In this document: positions 34,688 through 42,960 of the stretch, in pieces
Numbering within the stretch: the stretch's first letter is position 1
Layout: every line of letters starts with the position of its first letter
NCBI GenBank assembly: GCA_905205665.1
Contig: CAJLEF010000003.1
Span: forward strand, 62,001 to 126,000
Length of the DNA: 64,000 nucleotides
Source: an uncultured Bacillota bacterium
GTDB lineage: Bacteria; Bacillota_I; Bacilli_A; RF39; UBA660
Direction: 5' to 3'
Program-made: the position numbers and the translations under genes
Notes under the pieces: generated by a model
Told to the model about the DNA's origin: nothing
What the model saw: only the letters and a program-made list of their open reading frames with translations
Databases searched by the model: none

Positions 34688-35530
34688 ATGTTATTAGAAG
34701 ATATGTGGTGTAAGTATATTTTAGGAAGTGAGAAATATACTAGACCACTTGAAATTATTTTAGAAAATGTTTTGCAAAAAGAACCTTTTTCATTACAAGG
34801 AAAGTTATCTGATATCACTTTTGAACGACCTGTTTCAAAAATAACATATGATACAAAAAATAGTCGAACAGATTTAACAATATTACTTAAAGAGGAGAAA
34901 ACCCTTGTGAATGTGGAAGCTTATACTTCTTTTAGCTTAGAAAGTCTAAAAAAATCAAATTTGTACATATTAAGAGGTTATTCTTCCCAGTTAAAGAAAG
35001 GCCATAAATATCAAACTATGAATCCTTTTATTCAAATTAATCTTGTTGATCATGTCGAGGCTAATTTATTACGAGAAAAAATCATTCAAAGATATCGTTT
35101 AGAAGAACAAGGATATCCTTTAACAGATGATATTCAAATCTACTATATTCGCCTTGATTTACTGGATAAACTTAATTATAATGTAGACATAAGTGATAAA
35201 GAGTTTTTAAATATTTTACATTTTCTAAAAGCAAGAACAGAAGATGAAAGAAGAAAATTGACAAAAGAAAGTGAGGTTATTAGAAAGATGGAAGAAGTTG
35301 TAAAAGATTTTTTAACGGATGAAGTGATGAATGAAGAAAGAAGTATTTTAAATAAATCCAATCGTTTAGCTAGAGAAACAGGTATTAAACAAGGTATTGA
35401 ACAAGGATTAAGGTTAACAGCTGAAAACTTATTGAAAGATAATAAAGATGTGTCTTATATTTCTAAGATAACAGGTTTAAGTACAGAAAAAATAAAAGAG
35501 ATATCTTCAAAAGAATTAATTACAAATTAA
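34688..35530 (+). CDS. Rpn/PD-(D/E)XK-family putative nuclease (transposase-like)
   Basis: A 280-aa protein of the recombination-promoting nuclease/transposase_31 group. The core has SRTDLTILL (Asp) and VNVEAYTSFS (Glu); the usual E-x-Q is E-A-Y here, so catalysis may be altered. A helical region and a C-terminal repeat-rich ARETGIKQGIEQGLRLTAEN segment, typical of the family, follow. ATG 34688 follows TTGGAGGTG. It is flanked by the 76-nt direct repeats, suggesting acquisition as a cassette. Confidence 0.78.
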   Translation: MLLEDMWCKYILGSEKYTRPLEIILENVLQKEPFSLQGKLSDITFERPVSKITYDTKNSRTDLTILLKEEKTLVNVEAYTSFSLESLKKSNLYILRGYSSQLKKGHKYQTMNPFIQINLVDHVEANLLREKIIQRYRLEEQGYPLTDDIQIYYIRLDLLDKLNYNVDISDKEFLNILHFLKARTEDERRKLTKESEVIRKMEEVVKDFLTDEVMNEERSILNKSNRLARETGIKQGIEQGLRLTAENLLKDNKDVSYISKITGLSTEKIKEISSKELITN

Positions 35531-35559
35531 TGCAAGGAAGTAGAAATCCTTGTTTTTTT

Positions 35560-35635
35560 TGTCGAATTTTGACGAACGATTTTAATCATAAAAAAAAGGA
35601 AATCAAAGATTTTTCTTGTATATATAAGTAGGAGG
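35560..35635 (+). repeat. Direct repeat copy B (leader of the pilin gene)
   Basis: The second copy of the 76-nt element, about six mismatches to copy A. It ends TATATAAGTAGGAGG, so its last bases are the Shine-Dalgarno of the pilin gene at 35645. The inner hairpin (AAATC-AAA-GATTT then T-rich) could act as an attenuator. Confidence 0.85.
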
Positions 35636-35644
35636 AAGAAAAAT

Positions 35645-38335
35645 ATGAAGAAAATTTTTAAAATGTTTGTTTTACTTTTATTATTTAATATAACAAAAGT
35701 AGAGGCAATCACATTCACATCTTCTTACATAGGTAATTATCATTATGTAGAAGATTCGGGAAGGTGGGGAGACTTTGAGATGTTTTATCGTACCGATAAT
35801 CAAAAAGTTGCCTATTGTATCCAGCCGGGTGTTAATAAAACAACCGAAAATTATAAAGAATATACAGGGTTAGATGAAAGTGAATTGGCATCAAAAGTCG
35901 GTTTAACAAAAGAAAAATTGGAAAAAATTAGCCTATATGCCTACTATGGATATGCTTATATTGGACATACTACTAAAGAATGGTTTGTAGCCACGCAAGC
36001 ATTAATCTGGGATGAACTTGGTCACAAATATAGTTTTACATCTCAAAATAATCCAAGTAATCCATGGGCATTTAAGATCAATACCCCAGAACCTATTAAA
36101 AGTAAAATGGAAACTATCAAAAGTTTAGTGCATAATCATAAAGCAATGCCTTCCAATTTAGTTGGTAAAAATTTCGAATTGGGATTAAACAAATTATTTC
36201 AAATAAAAGATGAATTATTAAATAATTTTGAAATTGAGCGTGAAAGTTCTGAAGTATCCTTAAATGGAAATACTTTAACAATTACGCCACATGATACATC
36301 TAAGAAAAATGTAACATTAACCTTGAAGAAAAAATATGATTATTTTCCAAATGGTGTAATTGTTTATCATCATGATAAAGGACAAGATCTTTTACAACCC
36401 GGAAATGTTAGAAGTGAGTTTTCCTTTAGTTATGAAAGTTTTGCGGGCACTTTAAATTTAAAAAAATTTGATAAAATTACTAACAGCTGCGAAGTAAATG
36501 GAACTCGTTCTTTAGAAAAGGCTATTTATGGTGTTTATGACGAAGAGAATAACCTTTTTGCTAAACTAACGATTCATAATTGTGAAGCCACATTAGATAA
36601 TATTCCTTTAGGAAGATATTATTTACAAGAATTAGAGGCTCCATATGGCTATCAGCTAGACGAAAAAAAATATTATTTTGAAATTACCAAGGAACACGTT
36701 AGTAATCCTTTAGAATTAAAAGTTTATGATGTTCCTAAAATGACTTTAATTAAAATTAATAAAAAATATTTATCTTATAATAATATTACTTTAAATGAGG
36801 AAGGTGCCGTTTTTCAAATTTATAGTAATACTAGTAAAAAATTAGTCACGGAAATGAAAACAGATAAAGACGGAAATGCCAGTATTTCACTTCCTTATGA
36901 TAGTTATACTTTAGTCCAAAAAAGTGGTAAAGAAAATTATAATTTTATACCTAATGAGACTTTTGAAATAAATGAACTATCTCAAGAAGAAACCAATTTT
37001 TACTTTGTAAACTATCCTAACTATGGAAAAATTCATCTTGAAAAAAAGGATAATGAAACAAAAGCATGTATTTCTAATAATCAGGATAATGAAGTTATTT
37101 ATGGTCTATATTTATTAGATGGCACCTTAATTAAAGAAATTTCTTTTCAATGTGAAATAAATGTGGATAACCTTATTTTAGGAGATTATTACTTACAAGA
37201 AATAAAAGCTCCATATGGCTATGAAGTGGATAAAGAAAAACATTATTTTACATTAGATAAAGAAAATATTGATATTCCTTATTCTATGACATTTTATGAT
37301 ATTAAAAAGAAGGTAGAATTAAAAATTAATAAAAAATATCATTATGATGATAATATTTACTTAGATGAAGAAAAAGCAGTTTTTAATATTTATAATCGTG
37401 AGACAAATGAGCCTATAAAAACTTTAGAAACTGATAGTAATGGGAATGCGTCAATTGTACTTCCTTACGGAAAGTATATTATCAAACAAGTAAAAGGAAA
37501 AAAGAATTATGAATATATAAAAGATAAAGAGTTTGAAATTAATGATGATACTAAAAATTTAACTTTATCATTTATAAATGAACCAATTAAGAAGAAAATT
37601 CACTTAATTAAAATAGAAAAGGATACCATAAAAAGAATTTATTTAGCTAATATTCAGTTTAAAATCTATGATTTAGAACGTCAAAAATATGTCTGTGAAA
37701 ATGAGACTTGTCTTTATGAAACAAACATGTTTGGTGAGTTTATGACTGATAGTTTATATCCATCTACTTATGTAATCGAAGAAGTTAAAAAGAAAAATAC
37801 GAATCTATTATATAATGCTGAAAAAATGCAAATTACCTTAGATGAAGATAGTGAAGATATTGTTCTTGTTTACTTTGAAAATGAAGTGGTTAAAGGAGAA
37901 ATTGTTGTTCGTAAAACTAATGAAAATAATGAACCATTACAAGGAGTTACTTTTGGCTTATATGCTAAAGAAGATATTTACGATGTCAACAAAAAACTAA
38001 TTTTTCATAAAAATGATTTGGTAAGTCAAAAAGTTACAGATGAAAATGGCAAAATTATCTTTAGCAATTTATCTTTAGGAGAATATTACATTGAAGAAAT
38101 AAGGGCATTAGATGGATATGTCATTGATAAAACCAAATATGATTTTGCTTTAGAGTATCAAGATGAAGATACTAATACTATTAAAGAAGAAATCATTTTA
38201 TTAAATGTGTCTGTTCCTAATACTAAAAAAGAAAGCAGTTTTCCTTTGTTTTTGGTAACTCTTATCTGTTTAAAAGGATGGTTTATGATTCATGAAAAAA
38301 ATAATAAGTTTAATACTTTTTCTCGTAATAGGTAG
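35645..38335 (+). CDS. Thioester-domain/SpaA-type pilin-like adhesin with sorting signal
   Basis: An 896-aa protein. Signal peptide residues 1-21 (cleavage near KVEA-IT). An N-terminal thioester domain has Cys58 (VAYCIQPG) and Gln118 (ATQALIW), the pair that forms the Cys-Gln thioester in Gram-positive adhesins. About six SpaA/Cna-B prealbumin-like domains follow, with isopeptide-type Glu in LQELEAPYGYQ, LQEIKAPYGYE and IEEIRALDGYV. The C-terminus has VPNTKKES, a hydrophobic stretch and a basic tail: an LPxTG-like sorting signal. Its sortase gene overlaps the 3' end. Confidence 0.85.
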   Translation: MKKIFKMFVLLLLFNITKVEAITFTSSYIGNYHYVEDSGRWGDFEMFYRTDNQKVAYCIQPGVNKTTENYKEYTGLDESELASKVGLTKEKLEKISLYAYYGYAYIGHTTKEWFVATQALIWDELGHKYSFTSQNNPSNPWAFKINTPEPIKSKMETIKSLVHNHKAMPSNLVGKNFELGLNKLFQIKDELLNNFEIERESSEVSLNGNTLTITPHDTSKKNVTLTLKKKYDYFPNGVIVYHHDKGQDLLQPGNVRSEFSFSYESFAGTLNLKKFDKITNSCEVNGTRSLEKAIYGVYDEENNLFAKLTIHNCEATLDNIPLGRYYLQELEAPYGYQLDEKKYYFEITKEHVSNPLELKVYDVPKMTLIKINKKYLSYNNITLNEEGAVFQIYSNTSKKLVTEMKTDKDGNASISLPYDSYTLVQKSGKENYNFIPNETFEINELSQEETNFYFVNYPNYGKIHLEKKDNETKACISNNQDNEVIYGLYLLDGTLIKEISFQCEINVDNLILGDYYLQEIKAPYGYEVDKEKHYFTLDKENIDIPYSMTFYDIKKKVELKINKKYHYDDNIYLDEEKAVFNIYNRETNEPIKTLETDSNGNASIVLPYGKYIIKQVKGKKNYEYIKDKEFEINDDTKNLTLSFINEPIKKKIHLIKIEKDTIKRIYLANIQFKIYDLERQKYVCENETCLYETNMFGEFMTDSLYPSTYVIEEVKKKNTNLLYNAEKMQITLDEDSEDIVLVYFENEVVKGEIVVRKTNENNEPLQGVTFGLYAKEDIYDVNKKLIFHKNDLVSQKVTDENGKIIFSNLSLGEYYIEEIRALDGYVIDKTKYDFALEYQDEDTNTIKEEIILLNVSVPNTKKESSFPLFLVTLICLKGWFMIHEKNNKFNTFSRNR

Positions 38336-38846
38336 TACCTTATTATTAACATCAAAAAATAAAGGTGAAGTAACTAATATTTTATCTTCACCTTTTTCTT
38401 TTGATAAATATAGTTTTATTGAACGTGAAACAGTAAAGAAAGAACAGCCAGAAGCTACGCTAGAAATCTCTAAAATAAACTTATCACAAAAAATATATAC
38501 CAAAAATTCTTCTTTAAATAATGTTGATAAAAATGTAACAATTCTAACAGATTTTTGCTTTCAAGAAGATAGTTGTCTTATTTTACTAGCTGCCCATTCT
38601 GGAAGTAGTGAAATCGCTTATTTTAAAAATTTAGATAAGCTAGAAATCAAAGATGAAGCTACCTTAATTTATCATAATTATAAATATATTTATAAACTTC
38701 AAAAAATAGAAATTAGAGATAAAAATGGTCATCTTAATTTAAGAAAAGAGAAAGGGAATTTTCTATATTTAACAACATGTGATAAAAAAGATGATAATAA
38801 GCAAGACGTTTATATTTTCATTTTAAAGGATATAAAAAGTACATAA
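38292..38846 (+). CDS. Sortase
   Basis: A 184-aa protein. N-terminal membrane anchor (about 3-20). Catalytic His102 in AAHSGSS and Cys163 in LTTCDKKDDNK. The expected Arg some 8-10 residues after Cys is not seen; Lys170/Gln171 occupy that place. The start overlaps the pilin gene by 44 nt, so it is probably dedicated to that protein. It is most like the small class D/B-type enzymes by length, but the class is uncertain. Confidence 0.82.
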   Translation: MKKIISLILFLVIGSTLLLTSKNKGEVTNILSSPFSFDKYSFIERETVKKEQPEATLEISKINLSQKIYTKNSSLNNVDKNVTILTDFCFQEDSCLILLAAHSGSSEIAYFKNLDKLEIKDEATLIYHNYKYIYKLQKIEIRDKNGHLNLRKEKGNFLYLTTCDKKDDNKQDVYIFILKDIKST

Positions 38847-38868
38847 CCCTATGGCATGTACTTTTTTT
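38836..38868. terminator. Bidirectional terminator
   Basis: AAAGTACAT/ATGTACTTT stem with T-run, at the meeting point of the sortase gene and the convergent minus-strand gene. Confidence 0.82.
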
Positions 38869-39439
38869 AATTCCAAGAAACTTTTTCTAAAAATTCAAAG
38901 GGACAAAACCCATCTTTAAAATAAATAGATATATGATTTATACGGCTAAAATTCATGGTTAAATTATCATTATATTTACTAAAATAATCAGTAACAGAAA
39001 TATTTTCATAGTAAGTTCTGTTAAGTAATTTGCTTGTCTGTTCATTCAGATCAAAACCCCAGAAAATATTTTCAATATGCTCTTTAACTTTGGGATTATT
39101 TAAATCAATTCGATAAATATCTTTTTCTTTAGAAAGTTCTTCGATTTTAGAACCTAAATTTTTAAAGGGAGGATAACGGAAAAAATAAATAGCATTTGCT
39201 CCATTGTCACCTCTAAAAATGTTTAAAGCTTCAATATAATCTTTTCGTCGTAAGTTCTTTTTATTTTGAAACTTATCGATATTCCAATCATGGACAATCC
39301 TATCTTTATACTTTAAAACATTTTGATCAAATAAATTCCATAATTTGTGATCATACATATATTTTAAGCTAATTAGGCCATTTTTCATATCAGCATTTTT
39401 AGGTACTAAATGATAAAAGTAAAAAGGAACGTTATTCAT
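38867..39439 (-). CDS. Hypothetical protein
   Basis: A 190-aa soluble protein (VPFYFYHLVPKNADMKNGL ... YDHKLWNLFDQNVLKYKDRI ... DNGANAIYFFRYPPF). The family is not recognised. The start ATG 39439-39437 overlaps the upstream stop (ATGAATAA), so it is coupled to the 72-aa gene and they probably form a pair. Confidence 0.6.
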   Translation of the reverse strand: MNNVPFYFYHLVPKNADMKNGLISLKYMYDHKLWNLFDQNVLKYKDRIVHDWNIDKFQNKKNLRRKDYIEALNIFRGDNGANAIYFFRYPPFKNLGSKIEELSKEKDIYRIDLNNPKVKEHIENIFWGFDLNEQTSKLLNRTYYENISVTDYFSKYNDNLTMNFSRINHISIYFKDGFCPFEFLEKVSWN

Positions 39440-39650
39440 TTTTACCCCAGTCTTCATAAGGATCAAAATTATGCTCTTTTTCCCATTTTATATGATTTTC
39501 TCGGGCATTTCTAACGGCTTGACAGCCATTATTTGAAGTTGCACTTGCTTGATCTGTTACTACAAAAAAAGGAAGTTCATATTTAAGAGCTAACTCTTTT
39601 ACCTCTTTACAAAAAGATCTTGCTTTGTTAATTTTATCTTCATTTTTCAT
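39432..39650 (-). CDS. Small conserved-looking hypothetical protein
   Basis: A 72-aa protein with a hydrophobic core FFVVTDQASATSNNGCQAVRN and a charged C-terminus. The family is not recognised. RBS AGGAAC precedes the start. It is co-transcribed with the overlapping gene at 38867. Confidence 0.6.
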   Translation of the reverse strand: MKNEDKINKARSFCKEVKELALKYELPFFVVTDQASATSNNGCQAVRNARENHIKWEKEHNFDPYEDWGKNE

Positions 39651-39668
39651 TTTTAGTGTTCCTTTCTA

Positions 39669-41297
39669 TTAAAATAATCCGTTCATATTACCTAGATCAT
39701 CTATTTTCATATTTAGGGCATTAGGAGTTCTAGGAAGACCAGGCATATCAATAATTTTTCCTAAAAATACGACAATAAAGCCAGCTCCACTTTTTAAAGA
39801 AATATCTTCAATATGTATAGAATAATTAACTGGATTACCGAGCTTTTTACTATCATCACCGAAAGAGTATTGCGTTTTGGCGATACAAATAGGTAAAGTT
39901 TTAAAACCAAGTGAATTTAATTCTGTAATTTTTTGTTTTGCTAAAGGACTATATATCACTTTATTTGCGTGATATATTTTGGTACAAATGGTTTCAATTT
40001 TATTTTCAATGGAATCATTTAAAGAATATAGAGTCTTAAAATTGTTAGGTGTTTTTGTCATTTCTACAATTTTTTTAGCCACATCTAAAGTACCTTTGCT
40101 TCCTTTGGTATAGGCTTCACAAATTTCAAAAGGACAATCTAATTTTTGAGCAAATTCTTTAATAAAATTTATTTCTTCTAAAGAATCACTATGAAAGCGA
40201 TTTAAAACAACTAAGATTTTAGTGTTAAATTTCTTTAGATTATTGATATGTGCTTCTAAATTACAAATTCCATTTTTTAAATAAGATATGGATGAAGTAT
40301 TAATATCTTCTTTAGGACAACCACCATTATATTTTAAAGACCGAATCGTGGCATTTAAAATAACTAAATCTGGCTTTAGATCATGACGACAAACAATATC
40401 AAAAAATTTTTCAGCTCCTAGATCAGATCCAAAACCAGCTTCGGTAATAACATAGTCAGCCAAAGAAAGGCCTAGCTTCAAAGAAATTAAGGAGCTACAA
40501 CCATGAGCAATGTTTGCAAAAGGCCCGCCATGAACAAGGATTGGATTATGTTCTAAGCTTTGTACAAGATTTGGTTTTAAAGCTTCTTTAAGTAAAATGG
40601 CCAGGCTATCTTCACACTTTAAATCTCGAACAAAAATAGGTTTTTTATCAAAAGAATAACCAATAAAAATATTCTTTAAATGTTCTTTTAAATCAGATAA
40701 ATTTTGAGATAAACATAAAATAGCCATGATTTCACTGGCAGCTGTAATTGAGAAATGCTCCTCTCGATTAGAAAGATTTATTTTTCTTAAAGCTCTATCA
40801 TTCATATCAATGGTTCTGTGGAAACAAATAGTTTCAGGATTAATATTTAATTCATTTCCTTGAAAAATATGATTATCAATCAAAGCACATAAAAGATTGT
40901 TGCATGAAGTAACGGCGTGCATGTCTCCATTAAAGTGAAGATTAATATCTTCCATAGGAATCATTTGAGCATACCCTCCACCAGTTGCGCCACCTTTGAT
41001 ACCAAAGACGGGACCTAAAGATGGTTCTCGTAACACGGCTATACTATTGTAATTTAATTTTTGTAAGGCGTCATTAATTCCTATAGAAACTGTTGTTTTT
41101 CCTTCACCATAAGGAGTTGGATGGATAGAAGTTACTAAAATCAATTTACTATTTTCATTTTTAGAGTAATTTGTATAGTTTATTTTTGCTTTATATTTAC
41201 CGTGGCATTCTAAATCGTCTAAATTAAGTTTTAATTTTTTAGCTACTTCTCTTATTTCTAACATTTTATTTTGGTTTGCAATTTCAATATCTGTCAT
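39669..41297 (-). CDS. fhs: Formate-tetrahydrofolate ligase
   Basis: A 542-aa enzyme making 10-formyl-THF from formate, ATP and THF. The P-loop TPYGEGKTT and the family blocks REPSLGPVFGIKGGATGGGYAQ (split across two motifs), HAVTSCNNLLCAL and GGPFANIAHGCSS are present. The length is slightly under the usual 556 or so. It may share an operon with the two small genes downstream. It supplies one-carbon units for purine synthesis and connects functionally with thyA/folA at 49383-50725. Confidence 0.96.
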   Translation of the reverse strand: MTDIEIANQNKMLEIREVAKKLKLNLDDLECHGKYKAKINYTNYSKNENSKLILVTSIHPTPYGEGKTTVSIGINDALQKLNYNSIAVLREPSLGPVFGIKGGATGGGYAQMIPMEDINLHFNGDMHAVTSCNNLLCALIDNHIFQGNELNINPETICFHRTIDMNDRALRKINLSNREEHFSITAASEIMAILCLSQNLSDLKEHLKNIFIGYSFDKKPIFVRDLKCEDSLAILLKEALKPNLVQSLEHNPILVHGGPFANIAHGCSSLISLKLGLSLADYVITEAGFGSDLGAEKFFDIVCRHDLKPDLVILNATIRSLKYNGGCPKEDINTSSISYLKNGICNLEAHINNLKKFNTKILVVLNRFHSDSLEEINFIKEFAQKLDCPFEICEAYTKGSKGTLDVAKKIVEMTKTPNNFKTLYSLNDSIENKIETICTKIYHANKVIYSPLAKQKITELNSLGFKTLPICIAKTQYSFGDDSKKLGNPVNYSIHIEDISLKSGAGFIVVFLGKIIDMPGLPRTPNALNMKIDDLGNMNGLF

Positions 41298-41521
41298 AAA
41301 ATCACCTTCTATAACTATATTACATCATTAACATTTTATTTTGTCAAAATTTGTTAAATATTTATTAATTTTTTACTTTAAAGATTTTACATGTCAGTTA
41401 ATTTAATGATTTGTAATAAAACATAAAATAGTAATCATTTATATAATACTGGTTGGTTTTCATAAGAGTTTTATGAAACATTGCTTTCTAAATTAACTGT
41501 ATTTAATGTATGAGAATTTGA

Positions 41522-42358
41522 TTACATTTTTTTAGCTTTTTCAATTGTATAAGATCCTACCACATATTTTCTTGATGAACCTGTTCGTTTTTTTGTGCTT
41601 CCTACATATTGGTAATTATCAAATATTTTTAAAACCCCATTACTTGTAAATTCTAAGAATTCTTCTTCAGACAATTCACCAACAAAAGGATAGTATGCTC
41701 TTAATTTTCCATTTGAATCATAAACTTCAACGGGAACACTATAATCTAATAAAGCATAATCATTTTTTCTCTTAACAATATTAAAGCAATGTCCTTCTTG
41801 AATATTATCTACCTCAATATGACCTATGCAATAATAAGACTCTGTTTTAAATAAACTTAATAATTGTTGTGCTAAAGCTCCACGTTCTGTACACTCTGCG
41901 GCACCTTTTCCTTTTAAATCGCCTAGTTTATTATTTTTCAATGCAGCAAAAAATTCTTTATCTGTAATTGCAGAATTCCAAGCATTATGATAAAAAATGG
42001 TTTCTCTATCACACTTTCCAGGAAATCCAAAATATTGATTAATAAAATATTCCATAAAATGTATTAAAGTTCCTTTATTATTTATTTTATGTTTTCTTAA
42101 TAAATGAGCAAATTCATAAAAGAAATCTGTACTTTCCATCCCATAATCTTCTATGTTCATATTGGAATACTTTATTCTGGTATGAAGTGGAATAAAGCCT
42201 TTATAACAACTGCTACATTTTCCGTAATCTAAGAATCCTAATTGTTCTATTGGCTGAGTACTAGTTTGTATTTTATCTATTTCTTCTTTTATGATAACAT
42301 CTGCTTCTTCATCTGTTTTGCATTCTAATATTCTTGAAAGTAAATCCACGATTCTCAA
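41522..42358 (-). CDS. Transglutaminase-like (papain-fold) hypothetical protein
   Basis: A 278-aa protein. A Cys-His-Asp series suits the transglutaminase-like superfamily: AECTERGALAQQ (Cys), EGHCFNIV (His) and YALLDYSVPVE (Asp). No signal peptide or membrane segment is seen. A CSSC pair occurs near residue 50. The substrate is unknown. It stands alone between gene-free stretches, next to ssrA. Confidence 0.5.
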   Translation of the reverse strand: MRIVDLLSRILECKTDEEADVIIKEEIDKIQTSTQPIEQLGFLDYGKCSSCYKGFIPLHTRIKYSNMNIEDYGMESTDFFYEFAHLLRKHKINNKGTLIHFMEYFINQYFGFPGKCDRETIFYHNAWNSAITDKEFFAALKNNKLGDLKGKGAAECTERGALAQQLLSLFKTESYYCIGHIEVDNIQEGHCFNIVKRKNDYALLDYSVPVEVYDSNGKLRAYYPFVGELSEEEFLEFTSNGVLKIFDNYQYVGSTKKRTGSSRKYVVGSYTIEKAKKM

Positions 42359-42497
42359 CTCCCTATATAAAATGTATTATAACACATCATTTGCTTAATT
42401 ATTTCTTTTTAAAATATTAAAAAATTATGTGTTTTGAGCATTTTTAGTGCTGACTTTATAAAAAAACGAACCATAAAAGTTCGTGTATCAGTTAATT

Positions 42498-42871
42498 TGG
42501 TGGAGCAGAGGAGAGTTGAACTCCTGTCCCATAAACCCTTTGCTAAAATATCTACAAGTTTAGTTGGAATTAATTTAATATAAAACATGGATCCAACACA
42601 CCAAAATTTTATACGATTCTTAATCTAAATTCGTAAGTTTACCTAAGAATAAACAAACTTATATATCTTATATATATGAACCTTTAAACACCCTATAAGA
42701 GAAAGTGAATAAAAGCCTTCTTATGACCTTAAATTAGGCAGCTACAGGAGCGAAAGCTCCAAAAGAAGAGAACGAATTATTTTCGTCATTTAAATTTAAG
42801 TTGTGCATTTATAGTATGCCTACTACTTGCCATCTTAGTAAGTAATTCAGGTCGAAACCAATTACTGCCCC
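42498..42871 (-). ncRNA. ssrA: Transfer-messenger RNA (tmRNA)
   Basis: The 5' end GGGGCAG pairs with CTGCTCC before the encoded ACCA at the 3' end (7-bp acceptor stem with one G-U). The T-arm sequence GGAGTTCAACTCTCC is present, and GGTTTCGACCTG follows the 5' end as in other tmRNAs. The tag reading frame ends NDENNSFSSFGAFAPVAA then TAA. The hydrophobic small-residue C-terminus suits ClpXP/FtsH recognition. The resume codon could not be fixed. It rescues stalled ribosomes with SmpB. Confidence 0.95.
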
Positions 42872-42960
42872 AAGTGAGCACATTATAACATAAAATGTTG
42901 CATTTTAAAAGATAAATTGATATGATAAGCATAATCAAATATTTTTGAGGGGGAGTAAAT

